Below, piece by piece: positions 46,343-55,842 of a DNA stretch of 64,000 nt. The position numbers and the translations under genes were made by a program. Each line of letters opens with the position of its first letter. The stretch's first letter is position 1. The notes beneath the pieces are model-generated. The model was not told where the DNA came from and did not search any database. It saw nothing but the letters and a program-made list of their open reading frames with translations. Source of the DNA: Ruminococcus sp. (GTDB lineage: Bacteria > Bacillota > Clostridia > Oscillospirales > Ruminococcaceae); contig JAFXDK010000068.1 of the NCBI GenBank assembly GCA_017521805.1, positions 1 to 64,000 on the forward strand. Reading direction: 5' to 3'.

Positions 46343-47188
46343 ATGTTTGAAGATTTTTTTAAGGTTGTAAAGCACCGCTTCAACGGCGGTGAGGAGGAGG
46401 AAACCGTCCCCTCATTCAAATGCCCCAGATGTCAGGGTGTTGTGTCTCTTGAACGCTACGAAGACATGATAAGAGTATGTCCAAATTGTAACTATCACGG
46501 CAGACTGACCGCAAGGGAGCGTATTGCCGTAACTTTCGACAAGGACAGCTTCGAGGAATTCGACAGCAGTATGATAAGCTGCGACCCCATAAGCTTTCCC
46601 GAATATCCCGAAAAACAGGAGGAACTGCGCGAGGCTACAGGGCTTAACGACGCCATTGTAACAGGTACTGCTCTTATAAAGGGACATAAGGCTGTTGTAG
46701 GCGTTATGGATTCCAGATACATGATGGCTTCAATGGGAAGCGTTGTAGGCGAAAAAATTGCCCGTGCCTTTGAGTATGCAACAGAGAATAATCTCCCTGT
46801 TATAATGTTTACCGCATCAGGCGGCGCACGTATGCAGGAGGGCATAGTATCTCTCATGCAAATGGCTAAGACATCGGGAGCAGTAAAGCTCCACAGCGAC
46901 AACGGCGGACTTTATATAACAGTCCTCACCGACCCCACAACAGGCGGCGTTACCGCAAGCTTTGCATCTCTGGGCGATATCATCATAGCTGAGCCGAAAA
47001 TACTCATTGGCTTTGCAGGCAGACGAGTTATAGAAAGCACCATGAAGCAGAGACTTCCCGAGGATTTCCAGCTTGCAGAGTTCATGCAGGAAAAGGGTTT
47101 TGTGGATATGATTGTTGAAAGAAAGAAAATGCGTGTTACTCTTGCATCGCTTCTTGCAATGCACACGCAGGAAGAAAAGGAGGTCTGA
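46343..47188 (+). CDS. accD: Acetyl-CoA carboxylase carboxyltransferase beta subunit
   Basis: A 281-residue subunit with the N-terminal zinc ribbon (Cys27, Cys30, Cys46, Cys49: CPRC and CPNC) and the crotonase-like core with TASGGARMQEGIVSLMQM and GGVTASFASLGD. It pairs with AccA to move the carboxyl group from biotin to acetyl-CoA. accA starts 3 nt after the stop. Confidence 0.97.
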   Translation: MFEDFFKVVKHRFNGGEEEETVPSFKCPRCQGVVSLERYEDMIRVCPNCNYHGRLTARERIAVTFDKDSFEEFDSSMISCDPISFPEYPEKQEELREATGLNDAIVTGTALIKGHKAVVGVMDSRYMMASMGSVVGEKIARAFEYATENNLPVIMFTASGGARMQEGIVSLMQMAKTSGAVKLHSDNGGLYITVLTDPTTGGVTASFASLGDIIIAEPKILIGFAGRRVIESTMKQRLPEDFQLAEFMQEKGFVDMIVERKKMRVTLASLLAMHTQEEKEV

Positions 47189-47191
47189 GCC

Positions 47192-47998
47192 TTGGAAAAC
47201 AATAAAACCGCATGGGAGCGCCTTGCTCTTGTTCACACAAAGGGCAGACCGACTGTAAGGGACTATATCCCCCTTATTTTCACAGATTTCCACGAGCTCC
47301 ACGGCGACCGCTACTACGGCGACGACCACGCAATAATCGGCGGAATTGCCCGTCTTGACGGCAGACCTGTAACAGTAATTGCGCAGGTAAAGGGCAGAGA
47401 CCTAAACGAGAACAAGGACTGCAATTTTGCAATGCCTCTCCCCGAGGGCTACAGAAAGGCTCTGAGGCTTGCTAAACAGGCTGAGAAGTTCCACAGACCT
47501 GTTATATGCTTTATAGATACCCCCGGCGCATACGCAGGCATGGCGGCTGAGGAGCGCGGTCAGGGCGAGGCTATCGCCAAGAATATAGCTGAGTTTATGA
47601 CATTGCGTACACCTGTTATATCAATCGTTCTCGGCGAGGGCGGAAGCGGCGGTGCTTTGGCTCTCGGTGTGTGCGATGAGCTTGCAATGCTGGAGAATGC
47701 ACAGTACTCTGTTGTATCTCCCAGAGGCTTTGCAAGTATTCTCTGGAAAGACGCTTCCAGAGAGGAAGAAGCCTGCAATATAATGCAGGTTACAGCCGAT
47801 GATATGGTACGTCTTGGAGTAGCAGAAACGATTATTGAAGAGCCTCTCGGAGGAGCACATAACGATTTAGACAAAATTTCCGAAAATATTAGAGAATATT
47901 TGTCACTCAAAATTGAAGAAAAATGTCAAAAAGATATTGACGAATTGCTAAAAGCAAGGTATACTAAGTACAGGAAGATTGGCGAATTCACAGAATAG
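47192..47998 (+). CDS. accA: Acetyl-CoA carboxylase carboxyltransferase alpha subunit
   Basis: A 268-residue subunit, shorter at the N-terminus than the proteobacterial form, as usual for Firmicutes. FIDTPGAYAGMAAEERGQGEAIA, LGEGGSGGALALG and the SPRGFASILWKD region mark the family. The start is TTG at 47192, with AAAGGAGGT about 9 nt upstream at the accD end. Confidence 0.95.
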   Translation: MENNKTAWERLALVHTKGRPTVRDYIPLIFTDFHELHGDRYYGDDHAIIGGIARLDGRPVTVIAQVKGRDLNENKDCNFAMPLPEGYRKALRLAKQAEKFHRPVICFIDTPGAYAGMAAEERGQGEAIAKNIAEFMTLRTPVISIVLGEGGSGGALALGVCDELAMLENAQYSVVSPRGFASILWKDASREEEACNIMQVTADDMVRLGVAETIIEEPLGGAHNDLDKISENIREYLSLKIEEKCQKDIDELLKARYTKYRKIGEFTE

Positions 47999-48060
47999 CC
48001 GATTCTAAAAAATATAAACGGGCTTAATGTCCGAAAAACAAAAATTAGGAGGAAAAAACT

Positions 48061-48294
48061 ATGGTATTTGACAAGGTTAAGGAGCTTATCGTTGATCAGC
48101 TCGGAGCAGATGAGGACGCAGTTACATCTGAGGCAAGCATTCAGGACGATCTCGGTGCAGATTCTCTTGATATCGTAGACCTTATCCAGACAATTGAGGA
48201 TGAGTACGACCTTTCTATTCCCGATGAGGCTGTTGAGAGCATCAAGACAGTAGGCGACATTGTTGCTTATATCGAGAACAACGCAGAGGTTTAA
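48061..48294 (+). CDS. acpP: Acyl carrier protein
   Basis: A 77-residue acidic carrier with the phosphopantetheine Ser35 in [17 protein letters not shown] lies about 8 nt before the ATG. It closes the fab/acc operon, 62 nt after accA, and is followed by a strong terminator. Confidence 0.97.
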   Translation: MVFDKVKELIVDQLGADEDAVTSEASIQDDLGADSLDIVDLIQTIEDEYDLSIPDEAVESIKTVGDIVAYIENNAEV

Positions 48295-48304
48295 TCCAAG
48301 CAAG

Positions 48305-48331
48305 AAAAAAATCCCTTCGGGGATTTTTTTA
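48305..48331 (+). terminator. Intrinsic terminator of the fab/acc operon
   Basis: AAAAAATCCC-ttcg-GGGATTTTTT with a T-run; 10 nt after the acpP stop. Confidence 0.93.
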
Positions 48332-48354
48332 ATGCATAATGCGTAACAATCTCA

Positions 48355-48558
48355 AGGGAGCGAAATTGCTCCCTTTTTTGCTTATTATAATAAAATGAAT
48401 TTTCAATATCAGCATAAAAATATAACAGTAAATTTCATACAACATACACAATTTCACCTGTTGGCAATTAGTGAAAAAATAGAAAATAAAAATTATTTTT
48501 TATTTTGCAACGTTTTTCCGTTGCAAAATGGCTCATTTCAGCCCATTAGTGAAGGGGG
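48355..48558 (+). repeat. Dispersed 200-bp element, copy B
   Basis: Matches 5157-5363 through its length: GGGAGC hairpin with T-run (48356-48378), AT-rich centre, GGCAATTAGTGAAAAA, the hairpin TTTTGCAACG with CGTTGCAAAA (48503-48528) and CATTTCAGCCCATTAGTGA. Again in a convergent gap, here between acpP and the oxidoreductase operon. Confidence 0.85.
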
Positions 48559-48574
48559 TATGTTTATGGACAAC

Positions 48575-48602
48575 AAAAAAAGGCGGATGAAAAACACCCG
48601 CC
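48575..48602 (-). terminator. Terminator of the 2-oxoacid oxidoreductase operon
   Basis: On the minus strand GGCGGGTG (48602-48595) pairs with CATCCGCC (48589-48582), then TTTTTTTG. It lies 26 nt after the last stop of the operon. Confidence 0.88.
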
Positions 48603-48627
48603 CTTTGAAAAAATTATGCGTTATGCA

Positions 48628-49161
48628 TCAGCTATTCATTCCCAGCTCAATAGCTCTGAAATTGTTTGCAATAAGCTGTGCCTTTGTGGGAGGTACAACC
48701 TTTTCGATACACTTCTTCATTGTATCAAGTGTAAAGATACCTGTCTCTTTCATCAGCTTGCCGAGAAGAATGATATTTGAACCGCCCTTGAGCTCGTTGG
48801 AATCTGCAAGCTCTGTGGAGGGAATTGCAAATATCTCGATATCTGTACGTGTGCACTCGCTTTCGATAAGTGTGCTGTCATAGAATACCTTACCGCCTGG
48901 CTTTACGTCATTGACAAACTTGTCAAATGAGGGCTGATTCATAGCAATAAGGATATCGGGATTCAGTACAAGAGGTGAACCGATAGGCTCATCTGAAATA
49001 CATACGGAGCAGTTAGCTGTACCGCCGCGCATTTCAGGGCCGTAAGAGGGAAGCCATGAAAGCTCCTTATTGTCAAGAAGTCCGCAGTATGCAAGGATTT
49101 TTCCGGCGAAAAGCACGCCCTGTCCGCCGAAGCCTGCAAGAAGAATTTCTGTAGCTGCCAT
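48628..49161 (-). CDS. 2-oxoacid:ferredoxin oxidoreductase, gamma subunit
   Basis: A 177-residue subunit of the POR/KOR/VOR family: [31 protein letters not shown], and the helix LGKLMKETG mark it. It helps bind CoA and completes the enzyme that oxidatively decarboxylates a 2-oxoacid to acyl-CoA, passing electrons to ferredoxin. Its start overlaps the beta-subunit stop. Substrate (2-oxoglutarate, pyruvate or branched-chain oxoacid) cannot be settled from motifs; the short alpha subunit recalls VorB-type enzymes. Confidence 0.93.
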   Translation of the reverse strand: MAATEILLAGFGGQGVLFAGKILAYCGLLDNKELSWLPSYGPEMRGGTANCSVCISDEPIGSPLVLNPDILIAMNQPSFDKFVNDVKPGGKVFYDSTLIESECTRTDIEIFAIPSTELADSNELKGGSNIILLGKLMKETGIFTLDTMKKCIEKVVPPTKAQLIANNFRAIELGMNS

Positions 49162-49913
49162 TATTCATTGCCCTCCTCTGTAGTGTCCTTGTATACTCCA
49201 AGGGGATAATAGGGAATCATCTCGTCCTGAAGTCTCTTTATTGCCTCTGTGGGAGTAAGTCCCCAGTTTGTAGGACAAGTTGAGAGAACCTCAACGATAG
49301 AGAAGCCCTTCTTTGCCTTCTGTGTCTCGAAAGCCTTTCTGATAGCCTTCTTAGCGTCACGGATATGGGGTACGCTGTCAACAGCAACACGGTGAGCATA
49401 AGCAGTACCTGTGAGAGTTGAAAGCATCTCGCATACTCTTACGGGATAGCCTGCAAGCTGTGGGTCACGGCCGAAAGGTGTAGTCTGTGTAACCTGTCCG
49501 GGAAGTGTTGTGGGAGCCATCTGTCCGCCTGTCATGCCGTAGATTGTATTGTTGATAAAGATAACAACAATATTCTCGCCTCTTGTAGCAACGTGAACAG
49601 TCTCAGCAGTACCGATAGCAGCAAGGTCGCCGTCGCCCTGATATGTAAATACAAACTTATCGGGATTTGTACGCTTAACGCCTGTAGCAACAGCAGGAGC
49701 GCGTCCGTGGGGAGCTTCAATCATATCGCATCCGAAATAGTCATAAGCCATAACGGAGCATCCAACGGGGCATACGCCCACTGTATCGCCCTCGATACCC
49801 ATTTCGTCCATAACCTCAGCAACGAGTCTGTGAACGATACCATGAGTACAGCCTGGGCAGTAATGTGTAGGAACATCAAGGAGTGACTTTGGTCTTTCAA
49901 ATACAACAGCCAT
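49161..49913 (-). CDS. 2-oxoacid:ferredoxin oxidoreductase, beta (TPP) subunit
   Basis: A 250-residue thiamine-diphosphate-binding subunit. HYCPGCTHGIVHRL near the N-terminus, the TPP motif GDGDLAAIG followed by NNTIYGMTGGQMAPTT, and VLSTCPTNWG with conserved Cys are visible. It overlaps both neighbours by 1 nt, indicating translational coupling within a five-gene unit. Confidence 0.95.
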   Translation of the reverse strand: MAVVFERPKSLLDVPTHYCPGCTHGIVHRLVAEVMDEMGIEGDTVGVCPVGCSVMAYDYFGCDMIEAPHGRAPAVATGVKRTNPDKFVFTYQGDGDLAAIGTAETVHVATRGENIVVIFINNTIYGMTGGQMAPTTLPGQVTQTTPFGRDPQLAGYPVRVCEMLSTLTGTAYAHRVAVDSVPHIRDAKKAIRKAFETQKAKKGFSIVEVLSTCPTNWGLTPTEAIKRLQDEMIPYYPLGVYKDTTEEGNE

Positions 49914-50971
49914 TATTCAGCACCTCCGACTTTTTTGATTTCTGCCAGAATTTCAGCAGGATTGGGAATAACGCCGCCTGTACGTCCGTAGAACTCTACG
50001 GGCTTTGAGCAGTTGATAGCAAGCTTGATATCATCAATCATCTGTCCCATGGACATTTCAACGCTGAGAAGCTTCTTAGCGCTCTTAGCCGCCTCGTTAA
50101 GCTCTTTTACAGGGAAAGGCCACAGTGTCTTAGGACGGAAAAGTCCAGCCTTTATACCCTGTGCTCTTGCCTCGTTTACAGCGGATTTTACAACTCTTGC
50201 AGTTGCGCCGAATGCGCAGAGAAGAATATCGCAGTCCTCTGTGAGATAAAGCTCAGCGTCAGTCTCGTTAGCCTTGATAGTCTCGTATCTTGCAAAACGA
50301 TCTTCAACGGACTTTTCAAGCTCATCGGGCTTGAGGTAGAGGGAGTTGATGATGTGGTGCTCTCTCTTACCCTTGTGACCGTCAGCAGCCCAGCTGCTCT
50401 TGTCTGTGGGATTTGCGCTGATTTCGGGGAATGATACAGGCTCCATCATCTGACCGAGAAGACCGTCAGCAAGAATCATAGCGGGAACACGGTATTCATC
50501 AGCCTTATCGAAAGCCTTTACAACCATATCAACCATTTCCTGAACGGAAGCAGGAGCGAATACCATAAGGTGGAAATCGCCGTGGCCGAGAGCCTTTGTA
50601 GCCTGCCAGTAGTCAGCCTGTGAGGGCTGGATACCGCCAAGTCCGGGGCCGCCGCGCTGTACGTTGATAATTACAGCAGGAAGGTCAGAACCTGCGATGT
50701 ATGAGATACCCTCGCTCTTAAGGGAGATTCCGGGAGAAGATGATGATGTCATAGCGCGGACACCTGTGGAAGCCGCACCGAGAACCATATTTATAGCAGC
50801 GATTTCGGACTCAGCCTGTAAAAATACGCCGCCTGCCTTATTCATACGCTTAGCCATATAAGCGGCAAGCTCAGTCTGGGGAGTGATAGGGTAGCCGAAG
50901 AAGCACTTACAGCCTGCTCTGATAGCGGCCTCAGCAAGAGCTTCATTGCCCTTCATAAGATTTCTTTCCAA
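49913..50971 (-). CDS. 2-oxoacid:ferredoxin oxidoreductase, alpha subunit (VorB-like)
   Basis: A 352-residue subunit with the pyrimidine-binding domain (GNEALAEAAIRAGCKCFFGYPITPQTE split across the N-terminus), TSSSSPGISLKSEG, and the C-terminal transketolase-like domain (GLFRPKTLWPFP). It is annotated in related genomes as VorB (3-methyl-2-oxobutanoate) or KorA; the length and lack of a fused gamma domain fit both. A ferredoxin subunit gene lies 19 nt upstream. Confidence 0.93.
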   Translation of the reverse strand: MERNLMKGNEALAEAAIRAGCKCFFGYPITPQTELAAYMAKRMNKAGGVFLQAESEIAAINMVLGAASTGVRAMTSSSSPGISLKSEGISYIAGSDLPAVIINVQRGGPGLGGIQPSQADYWQATKALGHGDFHLMVFAPASVQEMVDMVVKAFDKADEYRVPAMILADGLLGQMMEPVSFPEISANPTDKSSWAADGHKGKREHHIINSLYLKPDELEKSVEDRFARYETIKANETDAELYLTEDCDILLCAFGATARVVKSAVNEARAQGIKAGLFRPKTLWPFPVKELNEAAKSAKKLLSVEMSMGQMIDDIKLAINCSKPVEFYGRTGGVIPNPAEILAEIKKVGGAE

Positions 50972-50990
50972 AGCTTTAAGCTCCTTTCAT

Positions 50991-51197
50991 TTACTTTTCA
51001 ATAGTGATTGCACAATCGGGGCACATCATAGCGCACATAGCACAGCCGATGCAAGCCTCCTGATCGGTACATACAGCGTAGAAATAGCCCTTCTTGTTAC
51101 GCTTTTCTTTCTGAAGCTCAACAATTTTCTTGGGGCAGGCAGCGGCACAGAGACCACAGCCCTTACAGCGTTCTGTAATAACAGTCATTTTTGCCAA
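50991..51197 (-). CDS. Two-cluster 4Fe-4S ferredoxin subunit of the oxidoreductase
   Basis: A 68-residue protein with two CxxCxxCxxxC clusters: Cys11/14/17/21 and Cys49/52/55/59, separated by a Lys-rich loop (KEKRNKKGYFY). It is the delta-type subunit that takes electrons from the TPP site. First oxidoreductase gene after the P-loop ATPase gene (33 nt). Confidence 0.93.
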   Translation of the reverse strand: MAKMTVITERCKGCGLCAAACPKKIVELQKEKRNKKGYFYAVCTDQEACIGCAMCAMMCPDCAITIEK

Positions 51198-51230
51198 TTT
51201 TTACACCACACTTTCATATACAGTTTTGGT

Positions 51231-51890
51231 TTATATTTCCCACAGAGGCTTTACAAAAACCTTTATGGGGAGTATATCGGAAGTTTCGGGGGATTCGCAC
51301 AAATCCTCGGGGCAGGTTGTAAAGGCAAGGGGAAGTCCCGTTTTAGCCGCTACCTCGTCTGCAAAATCCTTGGATTCAGCAATTATCTCCGCTGTAGTCT
51401 CACAGCCGAGATTGGTATTATTTACAACAGCGGTATGCTTCATACGTGAAGCTGTTTCAATCTCATACATAAGGGAAACGGCTTCATCGGCAGTTTCGGT
51501 GAGATTTCTCCGCTGATTTATAACATAGAGCATATCAAGCTCATCGCCGTAGTTATTGAGTGCCTGCGCGTGTCTGCCGAGAGCAAAAGCGCCTGCGTCA
51601 TCGCCGCCAACGTCGATAATAAGGCATCCGTCGCCTGCGGCAAGCTGCTCGATATCGAACTGCACCGAGGGGACATCAAGGTTTGTATTGGCGAAATCGG
51701 GGGCAATAAGCTTTATATCGTTTTCCTCAAACAGCTTTTTGAAATCGGCTGTACGGAAATAGGGATTGACAAGGTCAAGGTCTACAACGGTAACGGATTT
51801 CCATATTTTTGCGGCATTAAGCGCAAGATTTACGGACAGATTTGTTTTACCGCAGCCGTAATGACCGGTGATAACAGTAATTCTTTTCAT
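51231..51890 (-). CDS. P-loop ATPase of the MinD/CobQ class
   Basis: A 219-residue protein with Walker A GHYGCGKTN (residues 9-17), VDLDLVNPYFR (switch I-like) and LIIDVGGDDAGA (Walker B). It lacks the second Lys of the deviant MinD Walker A (GKGGxGKT). It heads the 2-oxoacid oxidoreductase operon and likely has a linked role (cluster insertion or enzyme activation), but this is inferred only from position. The start has RBS-like GTAAAG upstream and a TTGCAA-17-TATAAT promoter. Confidence 0.85.
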   Translation of the reverse strand: MKRITVITGHYGCGKTNLSVNLALNAAKIWKSVTVVDLDLVNPYFRTADFKKLFEENDIKLIAPDFANTNLDVPSVQFDIEQLAAGDGCLIIDVGGDDAGAFALGRHAQALNNYGDELDMLYVINQRRNLTETADEAVSLMYEIETASRMKHTAVVNNTNLGCETTAEIIAESKDFADEVAAKTGLPLAFTTCPEDLCESPETSDILPIKVFVKPLWEI

Positions 51891-51922
51891 ACTTTACCTC
51901 GCAAAATTGTTCTGCACTTTTA

Positions 51923-51951
51923 ATTATATCACTTTTCACGCTGAATTGCAA
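51923..51951 (-). promoter_or_regulatory. Promoter of the ATPase/2-oxoacid oxidoreductase operon
   Basis: On the minus strand: TTGCAA (51951-51946), 17 nt, TATAAT (51928-51923), about 33 nt before the start codon. Confidence 0.85.
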
Positions 51952-52029
51952 TAATTTTGAATTAGTACGTGCTAACGCCATTCCGTAAAAATAAGCATGG
52001 CGCGGCGTGTCTCTCAGAATTTAAAAATG

Positions 52030-52169
52030 AATTTCGTTCCGAAATTGCGGACTGCCAAAGGCAGCCCCTACACAAAACAACGTAGAATAGCCGTTTTGTA
52101 GGAGCACGGCGTGGCGTGTCCATTATGCAATACACCTTTTTCTACAGACTGAGGCGGATAATATCCGCC
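52030..52169. repeat. Variable-stem palindrome locus 5
   Basis: Companion hairpin AATTTCG-ttc-CGAAATT (52030-52046), variable stem GGACTGCC-aaa-GGCAGCCC (52049-52067, then CTACAC), an imperfect one near 52101-52121 (GGAGCACGGC/GGCGTGTCC), and GGCGGATA-a-TATCCGCC (52153-52169, then CCTACAT). The gap lies between two minus-strand genes. A further weak hairpin, GGGCG with CGCCC at 52184-52205, may end yfhO. Confidence 0.8.
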
Positions 52170-52215
52170 CCTACATACTAACAGGGCGCTCCCGAAAGAA
52201 CGCCCCGTCAATCAA

Positions 52216-55200
52216 TTATTTTTTCTTTTTCTTGTTTTTGTTCTGATTATTCTTGTTATTGTTATTTTTCTGGCTGTTGTTTTTGTTTTTGTTGTTGTTA
52301 TTCTGCTTCTTTTCCTTTTTGCTGTCGGAATTCTCACCGTAAAGCTCCTCAGCAAGTCCCTTGGAGTTCTTCTTCTCGGGCTTATTCTCGGCTGCTTCCA
52401 TCTCCTCATCTTCGTCCTCGAATTCCTCATCCTCTGAAGATGTAAACTCAACCTCTGCTACAGCACCCTTGGATTTGATAATCTTCACGGGCTTTTTTTC
52501 CTCGACAGCAGGCTCAGGAATGGTATAGATACCCTTTTTCCAGTTTGCCTTTGCCTCTGCCTTGTTGAGAAGTGCGGGATTGTTCTTTCTGTCGAAGTAC
52601 CACAGTGCAATAACAGCGGCGATTCCGAGTATAAGCAGGAGAACACCTGCCTTGAATCCGGGAGGCGCATAAGTCATCTCGATTGTATGAGTACCGGGTT
52701 CAAGTCTGAGACCAAGCATAGCGTTGAGTATACATACGCTGCCGAGCTTGTTATTAGTATTGTTTACAGCCAGATTCATACCGTCCTCTGTAATAACTTC
52801 CTCAAACTGCTGGTCAACCTTTTTGCCGTCAACCTTGATAGTCCAGCCGGGTTCATAGGGGATTGATGTATAGAGAATCTGTCCGTCCTTAGCATTTACC
52901 TCACCTACAATACGGTTTTCCTTAGTCTTGTCCATATTAAGCACAAGGGGTGATTCCTTAAGCTTCTGGATATCCTCGTGGAAAAGGTCGTAGTCGAAGT
53001 AGTAGAACTGGTAGTCCTTAATCATAATGAACTCGTTTGCACCTGTCTTATCCTGCTGGATAATTGTCATACGGAGCTCAATTTCTGTACCTACAGGGAA
53101 TGAACCGAGATTGATGATACAGTTGTCGTAGCCGTCGAAGTAAGAACCAAGACCTGTGAAATCCTCGAATTCGCCTGTCTCCTCATTCTTTGTTGTGGAA
53201 AGCCAGAGGTTGCACTGTTTCTGGTTGTCAGATTTGAGGTAGATATAGAGGTTGTCCTCGCTCTGTGAAGTGAAATGAACTCTTACAGTGGGGTCAACCG
53301 CATTGGGCAGAGCGTCATAGCAGAACTGACCGTTGTAGTCTCTTACAGTACACTCGTTAAGCTCAACATCGTTTACGGGGTCAAACTGTAAACGGTAGAA
53401 ATAAGGTCTGGGCTCAAGAGTTGTATAATCAGGTGTATTTCCTGTCATTGAGCTGAGGAAGTTGTTCATGCTGTTGAAAGGATTGTCGTTTCCGAGATAG
53501 CTGAGACGGAGAATATCATCGTCAGCCATGAAACCGATAGGCAGAGCGTCGGGGTTCTCGTAGATTTCAAGCTCCTGATCATTTCCGCCCTCTTTGGTAA
53601 TAGTTGATGTGCCAACCTTGTTGTAGTGGGGGCTGAGAAGTGTTCTTATATCTGTTTCGGGATTGAACTGTGAGGGGTCATGAATAACGTACTTGATGCC
53701 GAGAAGTGAATCGGCAAGAGGAGTATTACCGTCATATCTTGACTCGTAGCTCTTTGTTGTGTATCCCAGTGTTTCAAGGAAAGTGAGGATTCTCGCATTC
53801 ATTACAGAGCTTGAATGTGAAACACCCTTTAATCCGTAAGCCTGGTTATCATTTACGTTTCTGAAATATGTCTTTTCCGCACGATAGAAGCCGTCGTCAA
53901 TTGCCTCTAAATCCTCCATAATGTCGGGAGCGGACATGATTTCGCTGTAGGAATCCCTTGAAGAATAATAAACCTCCTGGTCTATCTTGTAGATAGTGTC
54001 GAAGATGTTATATCCTGCCTCGAAGAATACAAGGCCTGCAAGGAACACAGAAATTACAATACGTCCCTTTTCGGATTTTGTATGGCTTATGAGATATGCG
54101 AATGTGAGATAAATCGCAGAAAGGATAACACCGAAAACAAGTGTTCCGAGGAAGAGATGCTCCACGGATTCGCCGTTGATTGTTACAGTCTCCTTATAGG
54201 GATTGATTGCAACATATTTGTAATCGGTTTCGTTGTAATTGAAGGTTTCCTTCAGCGCCTCAAAGACAAATGAGAGAAGTGCGATTCCTCCGAATACGCC
54301 CATAGGAGCTTTAATGCTCATCTTGTAGCCGTCAAGCTTGGAGAATGTCTCCGCTGCCATTGATACAAGTATAAAGGATATGAGGAAGCTGTAACGGTAA
54401 GGGAGCCAGTTGGGGTCCTGTCCGCCGTGCCACATCATATTAAGGGGCTTAATCCACATGCTGAAAAACATTACAAACAGCAGCAGACCGTGTCCGATTT
54501 TACGGTTTATTGTAATCTTCTTATTGAAGAAATAGAGCACAGAAAGAACGAATGAAAGCACACCGCAGTAAATCTCGGGTCTGCCGTACATTCTTGTACC
54601 CTCGTCCACGTTTACGGAGTAGTACTGGTTGGGGAACAGCGTAGGAAGAAGCTCAATGGGATTGAACATTGTCTTCATGCTGTAGTCAGGCTCGGAGAAG
54701 TCAAACTTACCAAGAGCCAGAGCGTTGTATATCGGCACAATCATGATATAACTGCACATAAGCGCAACACCCGTTGCAAGAACCATTCTTCCGCATACAA
54801 AGGCGTAATCGCCGATACCCTTGAACTTTCTCTTTGCACCGAAGAAAAGGTAGTACACGAAGTAGAGAGCAACAAATATTGCCACCATGAAGCCGATGTA
54901 GAAGTTTGCTATAAACATTATAGCAAGGGGAATGATATAATTTATCTTTCTGCCGTCGTCGATGAGATACTCAACGCCGAGGATTATAAGCGGCAGGAAA
55001 ATAGGTCCGTCAATCCACATGGGGTCGATAAGCTGAATTGAAACGTAAGCCATAAGCGCATACATGGTTGAGAATATCACCGACTGTAAAGGCTTTACGT
55101 TTTTGGAGTTCTGAGCATATGCACAGAATGCCACACCACATGCGCCCACTTTGCAAATCTGCATTATCATCAATGCTTCGATAATGAGACTTCGGGGCAT

Positions 55201-55542
55201 CAGTATGACTATAAAGGTAAAGGGACTGGCAAGATAGTAGCCGATAACTCCCTGATAGCCGCCTGAAAGATTTCGTGCCCAGCTGTAGAGGACGCTTTCG
55301 CCCTCCCAGAAGCAGCGGCGGATATTTTCGAAATAGTAGACGTACTGACCGTTAAGGTCGAGTGTCAGTACAGAACGCTCTCCGAAGGGATAAACTCCGA
55401 AGATAACGTAAGCGATGAATGTCAGCAGAGCCGGAATCAAGAAAGCGGCAATATAGTAAAGCGGCTTGAACTTGACATAGCGTGCAGGCTCATAAGCACA
55501 CGCATAATCAGGCTTTTTGCTGGCGGAAGTTGTTTTTATCAA
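52216..55542 (-). CDS. YfhO-family large membrane protein
   Basis: A 1108-residue protein with roughly a dozen membrane helices in the first 500 residues, a large extracytoplasmic C-terminal region (about 500-960, with VTINGESVEHLF before it and IPYEPGWTIKVDGKKVD near 880), a last helix (about 963-985), and a charged cytoplasmic tail. YfhO proteins are GT-C-like and linked to lipoteichoic acid glycosylation in some Firmicutes. The last 35 residues are almost only Asn and Lys. The start is TTG at 55542 with GGAGG 7 nt upstream, downstream of a TTGAAA-17-TATAAT promoter. It is monocistronic. Confidence 0.9.
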   Translation of the reverse strand: MIKTTSASKKPDYACAYEPARYVKFKPLYYIAAFLIPALLTFIAYVIFGVYPFGERSVLTLDLNGQYVYYFENIRRCFWEGESVLYSWARNLSGGYQGVIGYYLASPFTFIVILMPRSLIIEALMIMQICKVGACGVAFCAYAQNSKNVKPLQSVIFSTMYALMAYVSIQLIDPMWIDGPIFLPLIILGVEYLIDDGRKINYIIPLAIMFIANFYIGFMVAIFVALYFVYYLFFGAKRKFKGIGDYAFVCGRMVLATGVALMCSYIMIVPIYNALALGKFDFSEPDYSMKTMFNPIELLPTLFPNQYYSVNVDEGTRMYGRPEIYCGVLSFVLSVLYFFNKKITINRKIGHGLLLFVMFFSMWIKPLNMMWHGGQDPNWLPYRYSFLISFILVSMAAETFSKLDGYKMSIKAPMGVFGGIALLSFVFEALKETFNYNETDYKYVAINPYKETVTINGESVEHLFLGTLVFGVILSAIYLTFAYLISHTKSEKGRIVISVFLAGLVFFEAGYNIFDTIYKIDQEVYYSSRDSYSEIMSAPDIMEDLEAIDDGFYRAEKTYFRNVNDNQAYGLKGVSHSSSVMNARILTFLETLGYTTKSYESRYDGNTPLADSLLGIKYVIHDPSQFNPETDIRTLLSPHYNKVGTSTITKEGGNDQELEIYENPDALPIGFMADDDILRLSYLGNDNPFNSMNNFLSSMTGNTPDYTTLEPRPYFYRLQFDPVNDVELNECTVRDYNGQFCYDALPNAVDPTVRVHFTSQSEDNLYIYLKSDNQKQCNLWLSTTKNEETGEFEDFTGLGSYFDGYDNCIINLGSFPVGTEIELRMTIIQQDKTGANEFIMIKDYQFYYFDYDLFHEDIQKLKESPLVLNMDKTKENRIVGEVNAKDGQILYTSIPYEPGWTIKVDGKKVDQQFEEVITEDGMNLAVNNTNNKLGSVCILNAMLGLRLEPGTHTIEMTYAPPGFKAGVLLLILGIAAVIALWYFDRKNNPALLNKAEAKANWKKGIYTIPEPAVEEKKPVKIIKSKGAVAEVEFTSSEDEEFEDEDEEMEAAENKPEKKNSKGLAEELYGENSDSKKEKKQNNNNKNKNNSQKNNNNKNNQNKNKKKKK

Positions 55543-55623
55543 TGTTGTTCCTCCTTTTTGGGATATGGTAAATTATTGGTGCAGCAATAAAAAGCCATAA
55601 TTCCCTATCATATTATCCTCTTA

Positions 55624-55652
55624 ATTATACTATAAAACGGGGATTTTTTCAA
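55624..55652 (-). promoter_or_regulatory. Promoter of the YfhO-family gene
   Basis: On the minus strand: TTGAAA (55652-55647), 17 nt, TATAAT (55629-55624), about 80 nt before the TTG start. Confidence 0.85.
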
Positions 55653-55771
55653 GGGTATTCGATATTTTTCGATTAAATGCACAACCTGTACAATGATATA
55701 GCGAATAATACAGCAATTTAACCAAAATTTCTGTTTATTATCTTTGTCTGATGACATTTCACAAATTCATA

Positions 55772-55800
55772 TTGAAATCTCAATAGATATATGTTATAAT
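55772..55800 (+). promoter_or_regulatory. Promoter of the radical SAM/dockerin pair
   Basis: TTGAAA (55772-55777), 17 nt, TATAAT (55795-55800), 42 nt before the start at 55843. Confidence 0.85.
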
Positions 55801-55842
55801 ATAGGTGAAATATAGAGCTTTAAGGTGAAAGGGGTGATTCTT

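Noticed and set aside
48395..48883. 162-codon plus-strand frame over copy B and the gamma-subunit gene
   Set aside because: It runs antisense into a clear oxidoreductase gene and starts in a repeat.
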